64,000 bases of DNA from Polaromonas sp. OV174 (GTDB taxonomy: Bacteria; Pseudomonadota; Gammaproteobacteria; Burkholderiales; Burkholderiaceae_C), in NCBI RefSeq assembly GCF_900112285.1, contig NZ_FOKZ01000002.1:62001-126000 (forward strand). The letters run 5' to 3'. The translations under genes and the position numbers were made by a program. The notes below the pieces were generated by a model. That model was given only the letters and a program-made list of their open reading frames with translations, ran no database searches and was not told where the DNA came from. How positions within the stretch are numbered: position 1 is the first letter of the stretch; every line of letters starts with the position of its first letter. This document shows positions 8,112-16,107 of the stretch, piece after piece.

Positions 8112-8908
8112 ACACCTCCACGCCTCCCGACCACGGCCAGCGCAGCGCCGGCCCTTGCACCCTGGTGGGCGCCGGCCCGGGCGATCCCGAGCTGCTGACC
8201 CTCAAGGCCGTCAAGGCGATAGGCGCGGCCAGCGTGCTCTTCGTCGATGACCTGGTGAACGAGGCCGTGCTGGCCTATGCCCGGCCCGACGCCCGCATCG
8301 TGCACGTGGGCAAGCGCGGCGGCTGCAAGAGCACGCCGCAGGCCTTCATCGAAAAGCTCATGATCGCCGCCGTGCAGCAGGGCGAGACCGTGGTGCGACT
8401 CAAGGGCGGCGACCCCTTCATCTTTGGCCGCGGCGGCGAAGAAGTCGAGCATCTGCAGCAGGCCGGCATCACGGTAGCGGTGGTCAACGGCATCACCTCC
8501 GGCCTGGCCGCCGTCAGCTCGCTGGGCGTGCCGCTGACGCACCGCCAGCACGCGCACGGCGTGGTGTTTGTCACCGGCCACGCCAAGCCCGGCGATGCCG
8601 GCACCAACTGGCGGCAGCTCGCCGCCACCGCCCACAGCGTCCGGCTCACACTGGTGATCTACATGGGTGTCAGCGGCGCCAGCCACATCGAGCAAGAGTT
8701 GCTGATGGGCCTGCCTGCCGCCACGCCGGTCGCCGTGATCCAGAACGCCTCGCTGCCCGACCAGCGCCACCTCACCACCACGCTGGGCGAGCTGGCCCAG
8801 GCAATCCAGGCGGCCGGCCTGGCCAGCCCGTCCATCATCGTTGTTGGCGACGTGATCGGCAGCCTGGCACTGGCGGCGGCGCACCCGGACGCGGTTCGCG
8901 CCGCCTGA
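8108..8908 (+). CDS. cobA: Uroporphyrinogen-III C-methyltransferase (SUMT)
   Basis: 266 residues. It transfers two methyl groups from SAM to uroporphyrinogen III, giving precorrin-2, the precursor of siroheme, which is the cofactor of NirB. Visible motifs are the N-terminal VGAGPGDPELLTLKA loop, 'VRLKGGDPFIFGRGGEE' (about 97-113) and the later 'GITSGLAAVSSLGVPLTHR'. There is no CysG-type dehydrogenase/chelatase domain, so this is the stand-alone methyltransferase. It overlaps ybiB by 4 bases and ends the nitrate operon, with a GC hairpin just after the stop. Confidence 0.92.
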   Translation: MNTSTPPDHGQRSAGPCTLVGAGPGDPELLTLKAVKAIGAASVLFVDDLVNEAVLAYARPDARIVHVGKRGGCKSTPQAFIEKLMIAAVQQGETVVRLKGGDPFIFGRGGEEVEHLQQAGITVAVVNGITSGLAAVSSLGVPLTHRQHAHGVVFVTGHAKPGDAGTNWRQLAATAHSVRLTLVIYMGVSGASHIEQELLMGLPAATPVAVIQNASLPDQRHLTTTLGELAQAIQAAGLASPSIIVVGDVIGSLALAAAHPDAVRAA

Positions 8909-8915
8909 GCAACCC

Positions 8916-8938
8916 GGCGGCGCAGGCCATGCGCCGCC
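8916..8938 (+). terminator. GC-rich hairpin after the nitrate operon
   Basis: GGCGGCGCA (8916-8924) pairs perfectly with TGCGCCGCC (8930-8938) around a 5-base loop, 8 bases after the cobA stop. No T-run follows, so it is at best a weak or Rho-assisted terminator or an mRNA-end stabiliser. Confidence 0.45.
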
Positions 8939-8947
8939 ATCAACACC

Positions 8948-8965
8948 CTGTCACGGCCCTGTCAC
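8948..8965 (+). promoter_or_regulatory. Pho-box-like direct repeat
   Basis: CTGTCACGGCCCTGTCAC contains two CTGTCAC units starting 11 bases apart, the spacing of the PhoB box (CTGTCAT-N4-CTGTCAT). It lies 43 bases upstream of a phosphoesterase start codon, the expected place for activation under phosphate limitation. Confidence 0.6.
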
Positions 8966-9007
8966 GGCGCCTGACTACGCTGGCGCTTGTTCAACCGGAG
9001 CCTTTCC

Positions 9008-10000
9008 ATGTCAAACCGTATCCTGGCCGGCGCACTGCTGGCGCTCAGCCTGAGCTGCGCCCAGGCGCAAAGCTTTTCCTTCGGCCTATGGGGCGACATG
9101 CCTTACCAGAAAGCCGGCGACGACCCGAAAATCCCGGCGCTGCTGAAAAGCATCAACCGCTCCGACATCGCCTTTTCGATTTACGACGGCGACATCAAAG
9201 ACGGCAGTTCCAAATGCACCGATGACATCTACGCTTCGGCCCTGACCATGTTCGGCCAGATGAAGAAGCCCGTGGTCTATGTACCCGGCGACAACGAGTG
9301 GACCGACTGCCACCGCCTGAACAACGGCGGCTACGACGGCCTGGAGCGCCTGACCTATCTGCGCAAAACCATGTTCCCGACCACAAGCAGCCTGGGCCAG
9401 CGCCAAATGCCGCTGATCCACCAGGGCCAGCCGGGCGAGAAGTTTGTCGAAAACACGCGTTTCAGCCACCGCGGCATTGTGTTTGCCACCCTCAACCTCC
9501 CCGGCAGCAACAACAACAAAATCCTCAACGACAAGGACTGCAGCCACAAGAGCGCACGCAGCGCCGAACAGTGCGAGGCCAGCAACGCCGAGTACCTGGA
9601 GCGCGACGCCGCCAATGTGCGCTGGATGCAGCAAGCCTTCCAGGCCGCCAAGGCGCAAAAAGCGCCCGGCCTGGTGCTGGTGTTCCAGGCCGACCCGGGC
9701 TTTGACCTGCCGGAAACCGAAGACCTGGACGAAAGCCAGGCGCCGGGCGTCAGCGGCTACCGCAACTTCATCAGCAGCGTGGTCGCCGAAACGGAACAAT
9801 TCCCCGGCCAGGTCCTGCTGGTGCATGGCGACACCCATTTCTTCAAGCTGGACAAGCCGCTCTACAGCCCGACCAAGCTGCTGGCCAATCTGACCCGCCT
9901 GCAGACCTTTGGCAGCCCGATGATTCACTGGGTGCGCATCACGGTGAACACCAAGACTGCCAACGTCTTCACGGTTCATCCGGTCATCGTCAAGCAGTAA
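9008..10000 (+). CDS. Exported metallophosphoesterase-like protein
   Basis: 330 residues starting at the ATG behind GGAG (8997-9000). A Sec signal peptide occupies residues 1-20 (cleavage after AQA). The mature protein shows calcineurin-like phosphoesterase signatures in order: GLWGDMPY (D30), YDGDIKDG (60-66), PGDNEWTD (93-100) and HGDTHFF near the C-terminus. I infer a periplasmic phosphatase or phosphodiesterase; the substrate is unknown. A Pho-box-like repeat upstream suggests a phosphate-starvation role. It is transcribed alone. The family is diverged, so the metal centre should be confirmed by structure prediction. Confidence 0.7.
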   Translation: MSNRILAGALLALSLSCAQAQSFSFGLWGDMPYQKAGDDPKIPALLKSINRSDIAFSIYDGDIKDGSSKCTDDIYASALTMFGQMKKPVVYVPGDNEWTDCHRLNNGGYDGLERLTYLRKTMFPTTSSLGQRQMPLIHQGQPGEKFVENTRFSHRGIVFATLNLPGSNNNKILNDKDCSHKSARSAEQCEASNAEYLERDAANVRWMQQAFQAAKAQKAPGLVLVFQADPGFDLPETEDLDESQAPGVSGYRNFISSVVAETEQFPGQVLLVHGDTHFFKLDKPLYSPTKLLANLTRLQTFGSPMIHWVRITVNTKTANVFTVHPVIVKQ

Positions 10001-10075
10001 GGTTTTGCCGCCTGGCGCAAGCGCTGGTGCGCCTTGCGCGGCTACACTCGCCGGTTCAAAAGACGCGCCGGGACA

Positions 10076-10123
10076 CTATGTTTTTCATAGCTGCCAGCGC
10101 CCGTCTTTTATGGACTAGAGGCT
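10076..10123 (+). repeat. Short dispersed repeat, copy 4
   Basis: TTTTTCATAGCTGCCAGCGC, then CCGTCTTTTATGGACTAGAGGC: plus orientation, ending in the AGAGGC box a few bases before the start of the downstream flavoprotein gene. It may supply part of that gene's 5' untranslated region. Confidence 0.6.
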
Positions 10124-10129
10124 TGTTTG

Positions 10130-11377
10130 ATGCATAAATTTGATGTGGTGGTGGTGGGCGCGGGCGCGGCCGGGCTGTTTTGCGCCGGCCAGGCCGGCCA
10201 GCGCGGCCTGAAGGTGCTGCTGCTGGATCACAGCGAGAAGGTGGCGGAAAAAATCCGCATCTCGGGCGGCGGCCGCTGCAACTTCACCAACCACGGTGCC
10301 ACCCCGGCGCAATTCCTCAGCGAGAACCCGCACTTTTGCCGTTCCGCCCTGTCGCGCTACACACCGCAGGACTTTATCGAGCTGCTGCAGCGCTACAACA
10401 TCGCCTTTCACGAAAAGCACAAGGGCCAGCTGTTTTGCGACCATTCGGCCGAAGACGTGATCAACATGCTGCTGGCCGAGTGCGTCGCCGGCTCGGTCAC
10501 GCGCTGGCAGCCTTGCAGCATCAAAAGCATGATAGGCCCGGAGCAGACGGGCACTGGCAGCTACCAGATCGAGAGCAGTCGCGGGCTGATCGAGGCAACT
10601 CAGGTGGTGATCGCCACCGGCGGTCTGTCCATCCCGAAAATCGGCGCCACCGACTTCGGCTATCGCATCGCCAAACAATTCGACCTGCGCCTGGTGGAGC
10701 CGCGCGCCGGCCTGGTGCCGCTGACCTTTGACGGCGAGGGCTGGGCGCCCTATGCCCAGCTGGCCGGCTTGGCACTGCCGGTGCTGATAGAAACCGGCCC
10801 GCCTGACGCCAGCCCCAAACAACGCAAAAAAGCCACGGTTTTCGCCGAAGACCTGCTGTTCACCCACCGCGGCCTGAGCGGCCCGGCGGTGCTGCAAATC
10901 TCCAGTTTCTGGCGCGAAAACCAGGTGATTCGCATCAACCTCGCGCCCGGCGTGGATCTGCCCGCCACGCTCTTGCGCGCCAAGGCCACGTCAAAAAAAC
11001 TGGTGGCCAACGAGCTGGCCGCCCTGGTGCCCAGCCGCCTGGCCGACGCCTGGGTCGGCCAGGACCCGGCGCTGCAGCGCCCCATCAGCGACGCCACCGA
11101 CAAGGCCTTGCTGGCACTGGCGCAAGGCCTGGCCGATTGGCAGCTCACGCCCAATGGCTCCGAAGGCTACAAAAAGGCCGAAGTCACGCTGGGCGGCGTT
11201 GACACCCGCGATTTGTCCTCGCAAAGCATGGAGTCCAAACAGCCCGGCCTGTATTTCATTGGCGAAATCGTCGATGTCACCGGCTGGCTGGGCGGCTACA
11301 ACTTCCAGTGGGCCTGGGCCTCGGCCTTTGCCTGCGCCGAAGCATTGGCAGTACGCCATGAGGCACAAGCGGCCTGA
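10130..11377 (+). CDS. NAD(P)/FAD-dependent oxidoreductase, BaiN/YhiN (HI0933) family
   Basis: 415 residues. An N-terminal FAD-binding Rossmann motif (VVVVGAGAAGLFCAGQAG, about 5-22), the family signature 'KIRISGGGRCNFTN' (about 41-54) and a C-terminal 'GEIVDVTGWLGGYNFQWAWASA' FAD-contact segment place it in the HI0933-like flavoproteins. Members reduce C=C bonds in some substrates (BaiN in bile-acid metabolism), but the role in proteobacteria is undetermined. The ATG at 10130 follows AGAGG. It is single, with no operon partner; the next gene is 206 bases away. Confidence 0.82.
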   Translation: MHKFDVVVVGAGAAGLFCAGQAGQRGLKVLLLDHSEKVAEKIRISGGGRCNFTNHGATPAQFLSENPHFCRSALSRYTPQDFIELLQRYNIAFHEKHKGQLFCDHSAEDVINMLLAECVAGSVTRWQPCSIKSMIGPEQTGTGSYQIESSRGLIEATQVVIATGGLSIPKIGATDFGYRIAKQFDLRLVEPRAGLVPLTFDGEGWAPYAQLAGLALPVLIETGPPDASPKQRKKATVFAEDLLFTHRGLSGPAVLQISSFWRENQVIRINLAPGVDLPATLLRAKATSKKLVANELAALVPSRLADAWVGQDPALQRPISDATDKALLALAQGLADWQLTPNGSEGYKKAEVTLGGVDTRDLSSQSMESKQPGLYFIGEIVDVTGWLGGYNFQWAWASAFACAEALAVRHEAQAA

Positions 11378-11497
11378 GCCGCTACAATAGCCGACCCAAG
11401 CCGAGCTAGGCCTGATTACTCCTGGGGTAAACGCGCATCATGCGCGCTATTCCTGACGAGCGGCACAGCCATAAGCGCGGGAGCCAAATTCCTCGGC

Positions 11498-11503
11498 TAT
11501 AAT
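11498..11503 (+). promoter_or_regulatory. Candidate -10 element of the rpsU promoter
   Basis: TATAAT matches the sigma-70 -10 consensus exactly and lies 81 bases upstream of rpsU. I see no good -35 hexamer at 16-18 bases upstream, so the call is tentative. Confidence 0.35.
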
Positions 11504-11583
11504 CTTAGGCTTTGCTAGCAAACCCGCACCTGGCCTGATCCTGATCAGATCAATTAAGGTGCACCTTTTGGATCAATTCATCA

Positions 11584-11796
11584 ATGACCACCATTCGCGT
11601 AAAAGATAACGAACCCTTCGACGTGGCACTGCGCCGCTTCAAGCGCACCATCGAAAAACTCGGCCTGCTGACCGACCTGCGCGCCCGCGAGTTTTACGAA
11701 AAGCCAACGGCCGAGCGCAAGCGCAAGAAGGCAGCTGCCGTCAAGCGTAACTACAAGCGCATTCGCGCCATGCAGTTGCCCAAGAAACTGTACTAA
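11584..11796 (+). CDS. rpsU: Small ribosomal subunit protein bS21
   Basis: 70 residues, the usual length; the sequence is unmistakable (basic C-terminal tail with '[18 protein letters not shown]'). It sits near the anti-Shine-Dalgarno region of the 30S subunit and affects initiation. It is followed by its own terminator and then by a yqeY homologue, the common betaproteobacterial order. A short leader lies upstream. Confidence 0.97.
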   Translation: MTTIRVKDNEPFDVALRRFKRTIEKLGLLTDLRAREFYEKPTAERKRKKAAAVKRNYKRIRAMQLPKKLY

Positions 11797-11820
11797 TCCG
11801 TACAGCCTTCTGGCAGCACA

Positions 11821-11852
11821 AGCCCGCAAGAGGACGCTCTGCGGGCTTTTTT
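11821..11852 (+). terminator. Intrinsic terminator after rpsU
   Basis: AGCCCGCA (11821-11828) pairs with TGCGGGCT (11840-11847), followed by a run of Ts. It lies 25 bases after the rpsU stop and separates it from yqeY. Confidence 0.85.
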
Positions 11853-11910
11853 GTTTTTCACGCCAGCCCTATAGTCAATTACCTTTTTCCGCCCCCTTCA
11901 GGAGCCCGCC

Positions 11911-12357
11911 ATGACACTCAAAGAACAAATCACCGAAGACATGAAAACCGCCATGCGCGCCAAGGACAGCGAGCGCCTGGGCACGATTCGCCTGCTGCTG
12001 GCGGCGATCAAGCAAAAGGAAGTTGACGAGCGCGTGGTGCTGGACGACGTGGCCGTGGTCGCCATCGTCGACAAGCTGATCAAGCAGCGCAAGGATTCGA
12101 TAGAAGCCTTCCAAAAGGCCGATCGCAAAGACCTGGCCGACAAGGAAGCGAGCGAGATGGTGGTACTGCAGGCTTATCTGCCAGCCCGCCTGAGCGCCGA
12201 AGAAGTCACGGCCGCCGTCAAAGCCATCGTGACCGAACTGGGCGCCAGCGGCCCCGGCGACATGGGCAAGGTCATGGGCGCGGTGAAAGCCCAACTGGCC
12301 GGCAAGGCCGACATGGGCCAGGTATCGGCCGCCGTCAAGGCCGCACTGGCGAGCTAA
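11911..12357 (+). CDS. yqeY: GatB/YqeY domain protein
   Basis: 148 residues forming the typical YqeY protein: an N-terminal helical domain (LKEQITEDMKTAMRAKDSERLGTIRLLLAAIK) and a C-terminal GatB-tail-like domain (DMGKVMGAVKAQLAGKADMGQVSAAVKAAL). The family resembles the tRNA-binding tail of the GatB amidotransferase subunit, and its exact role is not settled. It is preceded by TTCAGGAGCCCGCC. In many relatives dnaG and rpoD follow; here an EamA transporter on the opposite strand follows instead, so the macromolecular-synthesis arrangement is broken. Confidence 0.9.
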   Translation: MTLKEQITEDMKTAMRAKDSERLGTIRLLLAAIKQKEVDERVVLDDVAVVAIVDKLIKQRKDSIEAFQKADRKDLADKEASEMVVLQAYLPARLSAEEVTAAVKAIVTELGASGPGDMGKVMGAVKAQLAGKADMGQVSAAVKAALAS

Positions 12358-12400
12358 AACCGGCGCCTAAAGAAAGAGCGCCAGAGATTTGCCGGCCACC

Positions 12401-13297
12401 TCAAAGGCGGGCAAATATCAGGGCGCAGCCTGCCACCGCCAGCACGGCGCCACACCAGGCGCCCAGTGCCGGGCGGCGGCGGTAAACCACCCAGAGCAGC
12501 GGCAGCAGCAATACTGGCGAGACCGAGGACAGCATGGCGACAATGCCGGCGCTGCCGCTTTCCAGCGCCTTGAGCACCAGCGTCATGCCCAGCACCATGG
12601 ACACGCCGGCGCTGGCAAAGGTATTGAGCAGATCCTGCCGACGCAAGGGCTGTTTCAGCCGCGTAATCGACAAGCCCAAGCACCAGAGCAGCGCATGGGC
12701 GCCAAAACCTGCGCTCATGCGCACGGCGGAGGCCGTGATGGCATCGACGGCACCGCTACTCATCAGGGGCTTGAGCATGAGCGTCGCCAGCGCCTGGCCG
12801 AGTGCCGCCAGCAGCCCAAAGGCAATGCCTATGGCCAGCCGGCCCTGCGTGCGCTCCCATTGGTGCGACTCGCCCTCACGTTTGCCCAGCGCAATGGCCG
12901 TCATCACCCCGCCGGCCAGCAGGGCACAGCCCAACAGCTGCCAGCCCGCAATCCGCTCATCCAACCAGAGCCAGGCCAGCACGACAGAAAACAGCGAATG
13001 GGTCGCGAACAGGACGCCGGAGCGGCGCGGACCGAGGCGGTTCATGCAAACGAACAAGGCGGTATCGCCGATAAAAATACCCACCAGCCCCGATGCCACC
13101 AGCAAGGCCACGCTTTCGCCTGTCAGCGCCTGCCAGCCACCGCCAGCCAGGGCCGCGGCCCAAAGCGCCAGGCTGGCAAAAGCCATGCGCCAGCGGGTGA
13201 AGGCAAAAGCCCCCATATGGCCCGAGGCCGCAGCGGAGAACAAGCTCGATGAGGCCCAGCAGGCGGCAGCCAGCAGGGCCAGAACTTCAGAAGTCAT
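12401..13297 (-). CDS. EamA/DMT-family transporter
   Basis: 298 residues, almost entirely hydrophobic, with about ten membrane segments in two EamA repeats (roughly 1-140 and 150-298). It is an inner-membrane exporter of the drug/metabolite superfamily; substrates range from amino acids to nucleotide sugars and cannot be read from sequence. It is convergent with yqeY and ends 14 bases downstream of the pmbA stop on the same strand, so it is likely co-transcribed behind pmbA. Confidence 0.85.
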   Translation of the reverse strand: MTSEVLALLAAACWASSSLFSAAASGHMGAFAFTRWRMAFASLALWAAALAGGGWQALTGESVALLVASGLVGIFIGDTALFVCMNRLGPRRSGVLFATHSLFSVVLAWLWLDERIAGWQLLGCALLAGGVMTAIALGKREGESHQWERTQGRLAIGIAFGLLAALGQALATLMLKPLMSSGAVDAITASAVRMSAGFGAHALLWCLGLSITRLKQPLRRQDLLNTFASAGVSMVLGMTLVLKALESGSAGIVAMLSSVSPVLLLPLLWVVYRRRPALGAWCGAVLAVAGCALIFARL

Positions 13298-13311
13298 GCC
13301 TCAGGGTGAGA

Positions 13312-14721
13312 TCAGCTGCCCGCCACCTTCATGCGGTTGATCAGCACCGAGCCCACGGTTTTGGCACCGTAGTTATAGGCATCGGCGCCCACCGCCTGAA
13401 TGCCCATCAGCATGTCCTTGAGGTTGCCGGCAATGGTGATTTCCTCCACCGGAAAGGCGATCTCGCCGTTTTCCACCCAGAAGCCGGAAGCACCGCGCGA
13501 ATAGTCGCCGGTCACGTAATTCACGCCCTGGCCCATCAGCTCGGTCACAAACAGGCCGGTGCCCAGCTTGCGCAGCATGGCGTCCAGGTCGTCACCGGCG
13601 CGCGTCTTGCGGCTGGTGAGCGTCAGGTTGTGCGAGCCGCCGGCATTGCCGGTGGTGCGCATGCCCAGCTTGCGGGCCGAATAAGTGCTCAGAAAGTAAC
13701 CTTCCACCCGTCCGGCATCCACCACCTTGCGCGCCTGGGTGAACACGCCCTCTTCATCAAAGGGGGCACTACCCTTGCCTTTGCTCACATGCGGATCTTC
13801 ATGAATGTCGATGTGCTTGGGGAAAGCCGGCTTGCCCAGGCTGTCGAGCAAAAACGTGCTCTTGCGATAAAGCGCACCGCCGCTCACCGCCTGCACAAAA
13901 CCACCCAACAGGCCGGCAGCCAAGGGCGACTCGAACAGCACCGGGCATTGCGTGGTGGGAATCTTGCGGCTTTTCAGGCGTGCCAAGGCGCGTTCGGCGG
14001 CATAGCGGCCGACGGCCTCAGGACGGGCCAGATCGGCGGCATCGCGCATGGAGCTGTACCAGGCATCGCGCTGCATCTTGCTGCCCTTGCCGGCAATCGG
14101 CGCCACCGAGATGCTGTGACGCGAGCTGGCATAGCCGCCGCGAAAACCCTTGGTGTGGGCGCTGAAAAAATGGCTTTGCTGGGCCGATACGCCGGCGCCT
14201 TCGCTGTTGGTGATCAGGCGGGAGGTCGCCATGGCGGCGGCTTCGCATTGCAGCGCCAGCTGAGCGGCCTCTTCCGAACTGATGGACCAGGGATAAAACA
14301 GGTCCAGCGCCGGATAGTCGCGAGCGATGTCGCGCTCATCGGGCAGGCCGGAGGTTTCGTCTTCGGCGGTGAAGCGGGCGATGTCGTAGGCGGCTTTCAC
14401 CGTCTGCTTGATGGCCGCTTTTGAAAAATCGCTGGTCGCCGCGTTGCCGCGCTTCTTGCCCACATAAACGGTGATACCTAGCGACTTGTCGCGATTGCGC
14501 TCGACGTTTTCGAGCTCGCCCTTGCGCACGCTGACCGACAGGCCGCAGCCCTCGGAGGCCTCGGCCGCCGCATCGCTGGCGCCCAGTTTTTTGGCGTGGC
14601 TCAGCGCCGTGTCCACCAAATCCTCAAAAAAGTCACGATGAAAGCTGAAACCGGCCTCTGGTTGGCTGGTTTTAAGGCGAGAAGCATTACTTGCTGAACG
14701 GGCAGAGGGTTTTTGGGTCAT
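13312..14721 (-). CDS. pmbA: PmbA/TldE, metalloprotease regulator subunit
   Basis: 469 residues of the TldD/PmbA family. PmbA (TldE) partners TldD in a protease that processes microcin B17 precursors and degrades the CcdA antitoxin. It lacks the HExxxH of TldD, consistent with the PmbA half. Features are 'VSVRKGELENVERNRDKSLGITVYVGKKRGNAATSD' in the N-terminal domain and the C-terminal 'GVNYVTGDYSRGASGFWVENGEI'. The start at 14721 (MTQKPS) is 25 bases from the divergent darP start, so the two promoters must overlap. tldD is not in the window. Confidence 0.92.
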   Translation of the reverse strand: MTQKPSARSASNASRLKTSQPEAGFSFHRDFFEDLVDTALSHAKKLGASDAAAEASEGCGLSVSVRKGELENVERNRDKSLGITVYVGKKRGNAATSDFSKAAIKQTVKAAYDIARFTAEDETSGLPDERDIARDYPALDLFYPWSISSEEAAQLALQCEAAAMATSRLITNSEGAGVSAQQSHFFSAHTKGFRGGYASSRHSISVAPIAGKGSKMQRDAWYSSMRDAADLARPEAVGRYAAERALARLKSRKIPTTQCPVLFESPLAAGLLGGFVQAVSGGALYRKSTFLLDSLGKPAFPKHIDIHEDPHVSKGKGSAPFDEEGVFTQARKVVDAGRVEGYFLSTYSARKLGMRTTGNAGGSHNLTLTSRKTRAGDDLDAMLRKLGTGLFVTELMGQGVNYVTGDYSRGASGFWVENGEIAFPVEEITIAGNLKDMLMGIQAVGADAYNYGAKTVGSVLINRMKVAGS

Positions 14722-14746
14722 ATGGGTAGCTATGATACTGACTGCT

Positions 14747-15337
14747 ATGAACAACAAGACTCCCAAGCCTATTAAGGGCTACTGGTCCAACGGCCGATTC
14801 GTTAAACCCGAAGAAATTGCTTTGGAAGAAGTAGGCCCGCCCAGTAAGACCCAACTCAAGGCCGAGGCCGATGAAAAACAGGCGCTCGGCGAAGCGCTGC
14901 TAACCCTGCGTGCCGACCTGATGGCGAGGCTAGACCTGCCCGAAAAGCTGCTGGACGCGCTGAAACAGGTCAAGCGCATCACCAACTTCGAGGGCAGACG
15001 CCGCCAGATGCAATTTATCGGCAAGCTAATGCGGCCGCTGGACATGACGCCTATCCGCGCCGCCATCGACGAGCAGGCCAATGGCTCGGCCGACCTGACG
15101 CTGATGCTGCACCTGGCCGAACAATGGCGCGACAAGCTGGTTGCCGACGACGAGGCGCTGGGCGCCTGGCTCACCGAACACCCCGACACCGACTCGCAGC
15201 AGTTGCGCGCCCTGATCCGCCAGGCGCGCAAAGACGCCACGCCCGAAAAACCCGGCGAGGCGCCGCGTCACGGCAAGTCCTACCGCGAGATTTTCCAGCT
15301 GGTCAAACAGGCGATGAGCAAGGAAGCCGACGCATGA
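14747..15337 (+). CDS. darP: Ribosome-associated protein DarP/YjgA (DUF615)
   Basis: 196 residues. The DUF615 body is visible (PEKLLDALKQVKRITNFEGRRRQMQFIGKLMR), and the family contributes to 50S subunit maturation. The start is taken at the second ATG (MNNKTPKPIKGYW); the ATG at 14732 would add five residues and overlap the divergent promoter. pmbA (divergent) and darP are neighbours in many proteobacteria. The gene overlaps mogA by 4 bases. Confidence 0.9.
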   Translation: MNNKTPKPIKGYWSNGRFVKPEEIALEEVGPPSKTQLKAEADEKQALGEALLTLRADLMARLDLPEKLLDALKQVKRITNFEGRRRQMQFIGKLMRPLDMTPIRAAIDEQANGSADLTLMLHLAEQWRDKLVADDEALGAWLTEHPDTDSQQLRALIRQARKDATPEKPGEAPRHGKSYREIFQLVKQAMSKEADA

Positions 15338-15927
15338 GCGCGTTTGAGTCCGTCAAGATCGGCATCGTCTCGGTCAGCGACCGCGCCTCCACCGGTGTCT
15401 ACGTCGACAAAGGCCTGCCGGCCCTGAAGGACTGGCTGACGCGTGCCCTGCGCAACCCCATCACCTTTGAAGAGCGCCTGATTCCCGATGAACAGGCCGG
15501 CATCAGCGCCACGCTCATCGAACTGGTCGAGGCCGGCTGCTCACTGGTGCTGACGACCGGCGGCACCGGCCCGGCACTGCGCGACGTGACGCCAGAAGCC
15601 ACCCTGGCCGTGGCGCACAAGGAAATGCCCGGCTTTGGCGAACAGATGCGGCAGATCAGCCTGAAGTTTGTACCCACCGCCATCCTGTCGCGCCAGGTGG
15701 CGGTGATTCGCGAGCAGAGCCTGATCCTGAACCTGCCCGGCCAGCCCAAGGCGATTGCCGAGACGCTGGAAGGCTTGAAGAGCGACACCGGTGAATCGCT
15801 GGTGCCCGGCATTTTTGCCGCTGTACCCTATTGCATAGACCTGATAGGCGGGCCTTACCTGGAAACCGACGACGCGGTGTGCAAGGCCTTCCGGCCCAAA
15901 GCCGCGCAACGGCCCAAGACGGTCTGA
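15334..15927 (+). CDS. mogA: Molybdopterin adenylyltransferase
   Basis: 197 residues. MogA adenylates molybdopterin before molybdate insertion, a step needed for the NasA nitrate reductase in this window. MoCF-domain motifs: VSDRASTGVYVDKG (about 12-25), TTGGTGPALRDVTPEAT (about 72-88) and LPGQPKAIAETLEG. It starts in the ATGA overlap with the darP stop, so translation is coupled. Frames open upstream belong to darP shadow sequence. Confidence 0.93.
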   Translation: MSAFESVKIGIVSVSDRASTGVYVDKGLPALKDWLTRALRNPITFEERLIPDEQAGISATLIELVEAGCSLVLTTGGTGPALRDVTPEATLAVAHKEMPGFGEQMRQISLKFVPTAILSRQVAVIREQSLILNLPGQPKAIAETLEGLKSDTGESLVPGIFAAVPYCIDLIGGPYLETDDAVCKAFRPKAAQRPKTV

Positions 15928-15934
15928 AAAACCC

Positions 15935-15992
15935 ATAAAAACAGCCTCTAGCCCTTGCAAATCAAGGGCGTAAAGCTATTTAATTGATAGCA
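15935..15992 (-). repeat. Short dispersed repeat, copy 5 (minus)
   Basis: AAAAACAGCCTCTAGCCCTT, then GGGCGTAAAGCTATTTAATTGATAGC: complete minus-orientation element with AGCTAT-N6-ATAGC-type dyad. It is paired head to head with copy 6 in the mogA-uxaA gap. Confidence 0.7.
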
Positions 15993-16036
15993 TATCATTG
16001 AGCGTGGCGCGGCTGCTCGGACCTCAAAATCCCCAC

Positions 16037-16080
16037 GCCACTATCAATTCAATAGCTATCTGCGCCCGCCCCCATTGGGC
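16037..16080 (+). repeat. Short dispersed repeat, copy 6 (plus)
   Basis: ACTATCAATTCAATAGCTAT then CTGCGCCCGCCCCCATTGGG. It is inverted relative to copy 5 and lies between the convergent mogA and UxaA-family genes; the remaining gap sequence shows nothing else. Confidence 0.65.
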
Positions 16081-16107
16081 CAGGGCCATATTTCATCTAA
16101 AAACACC

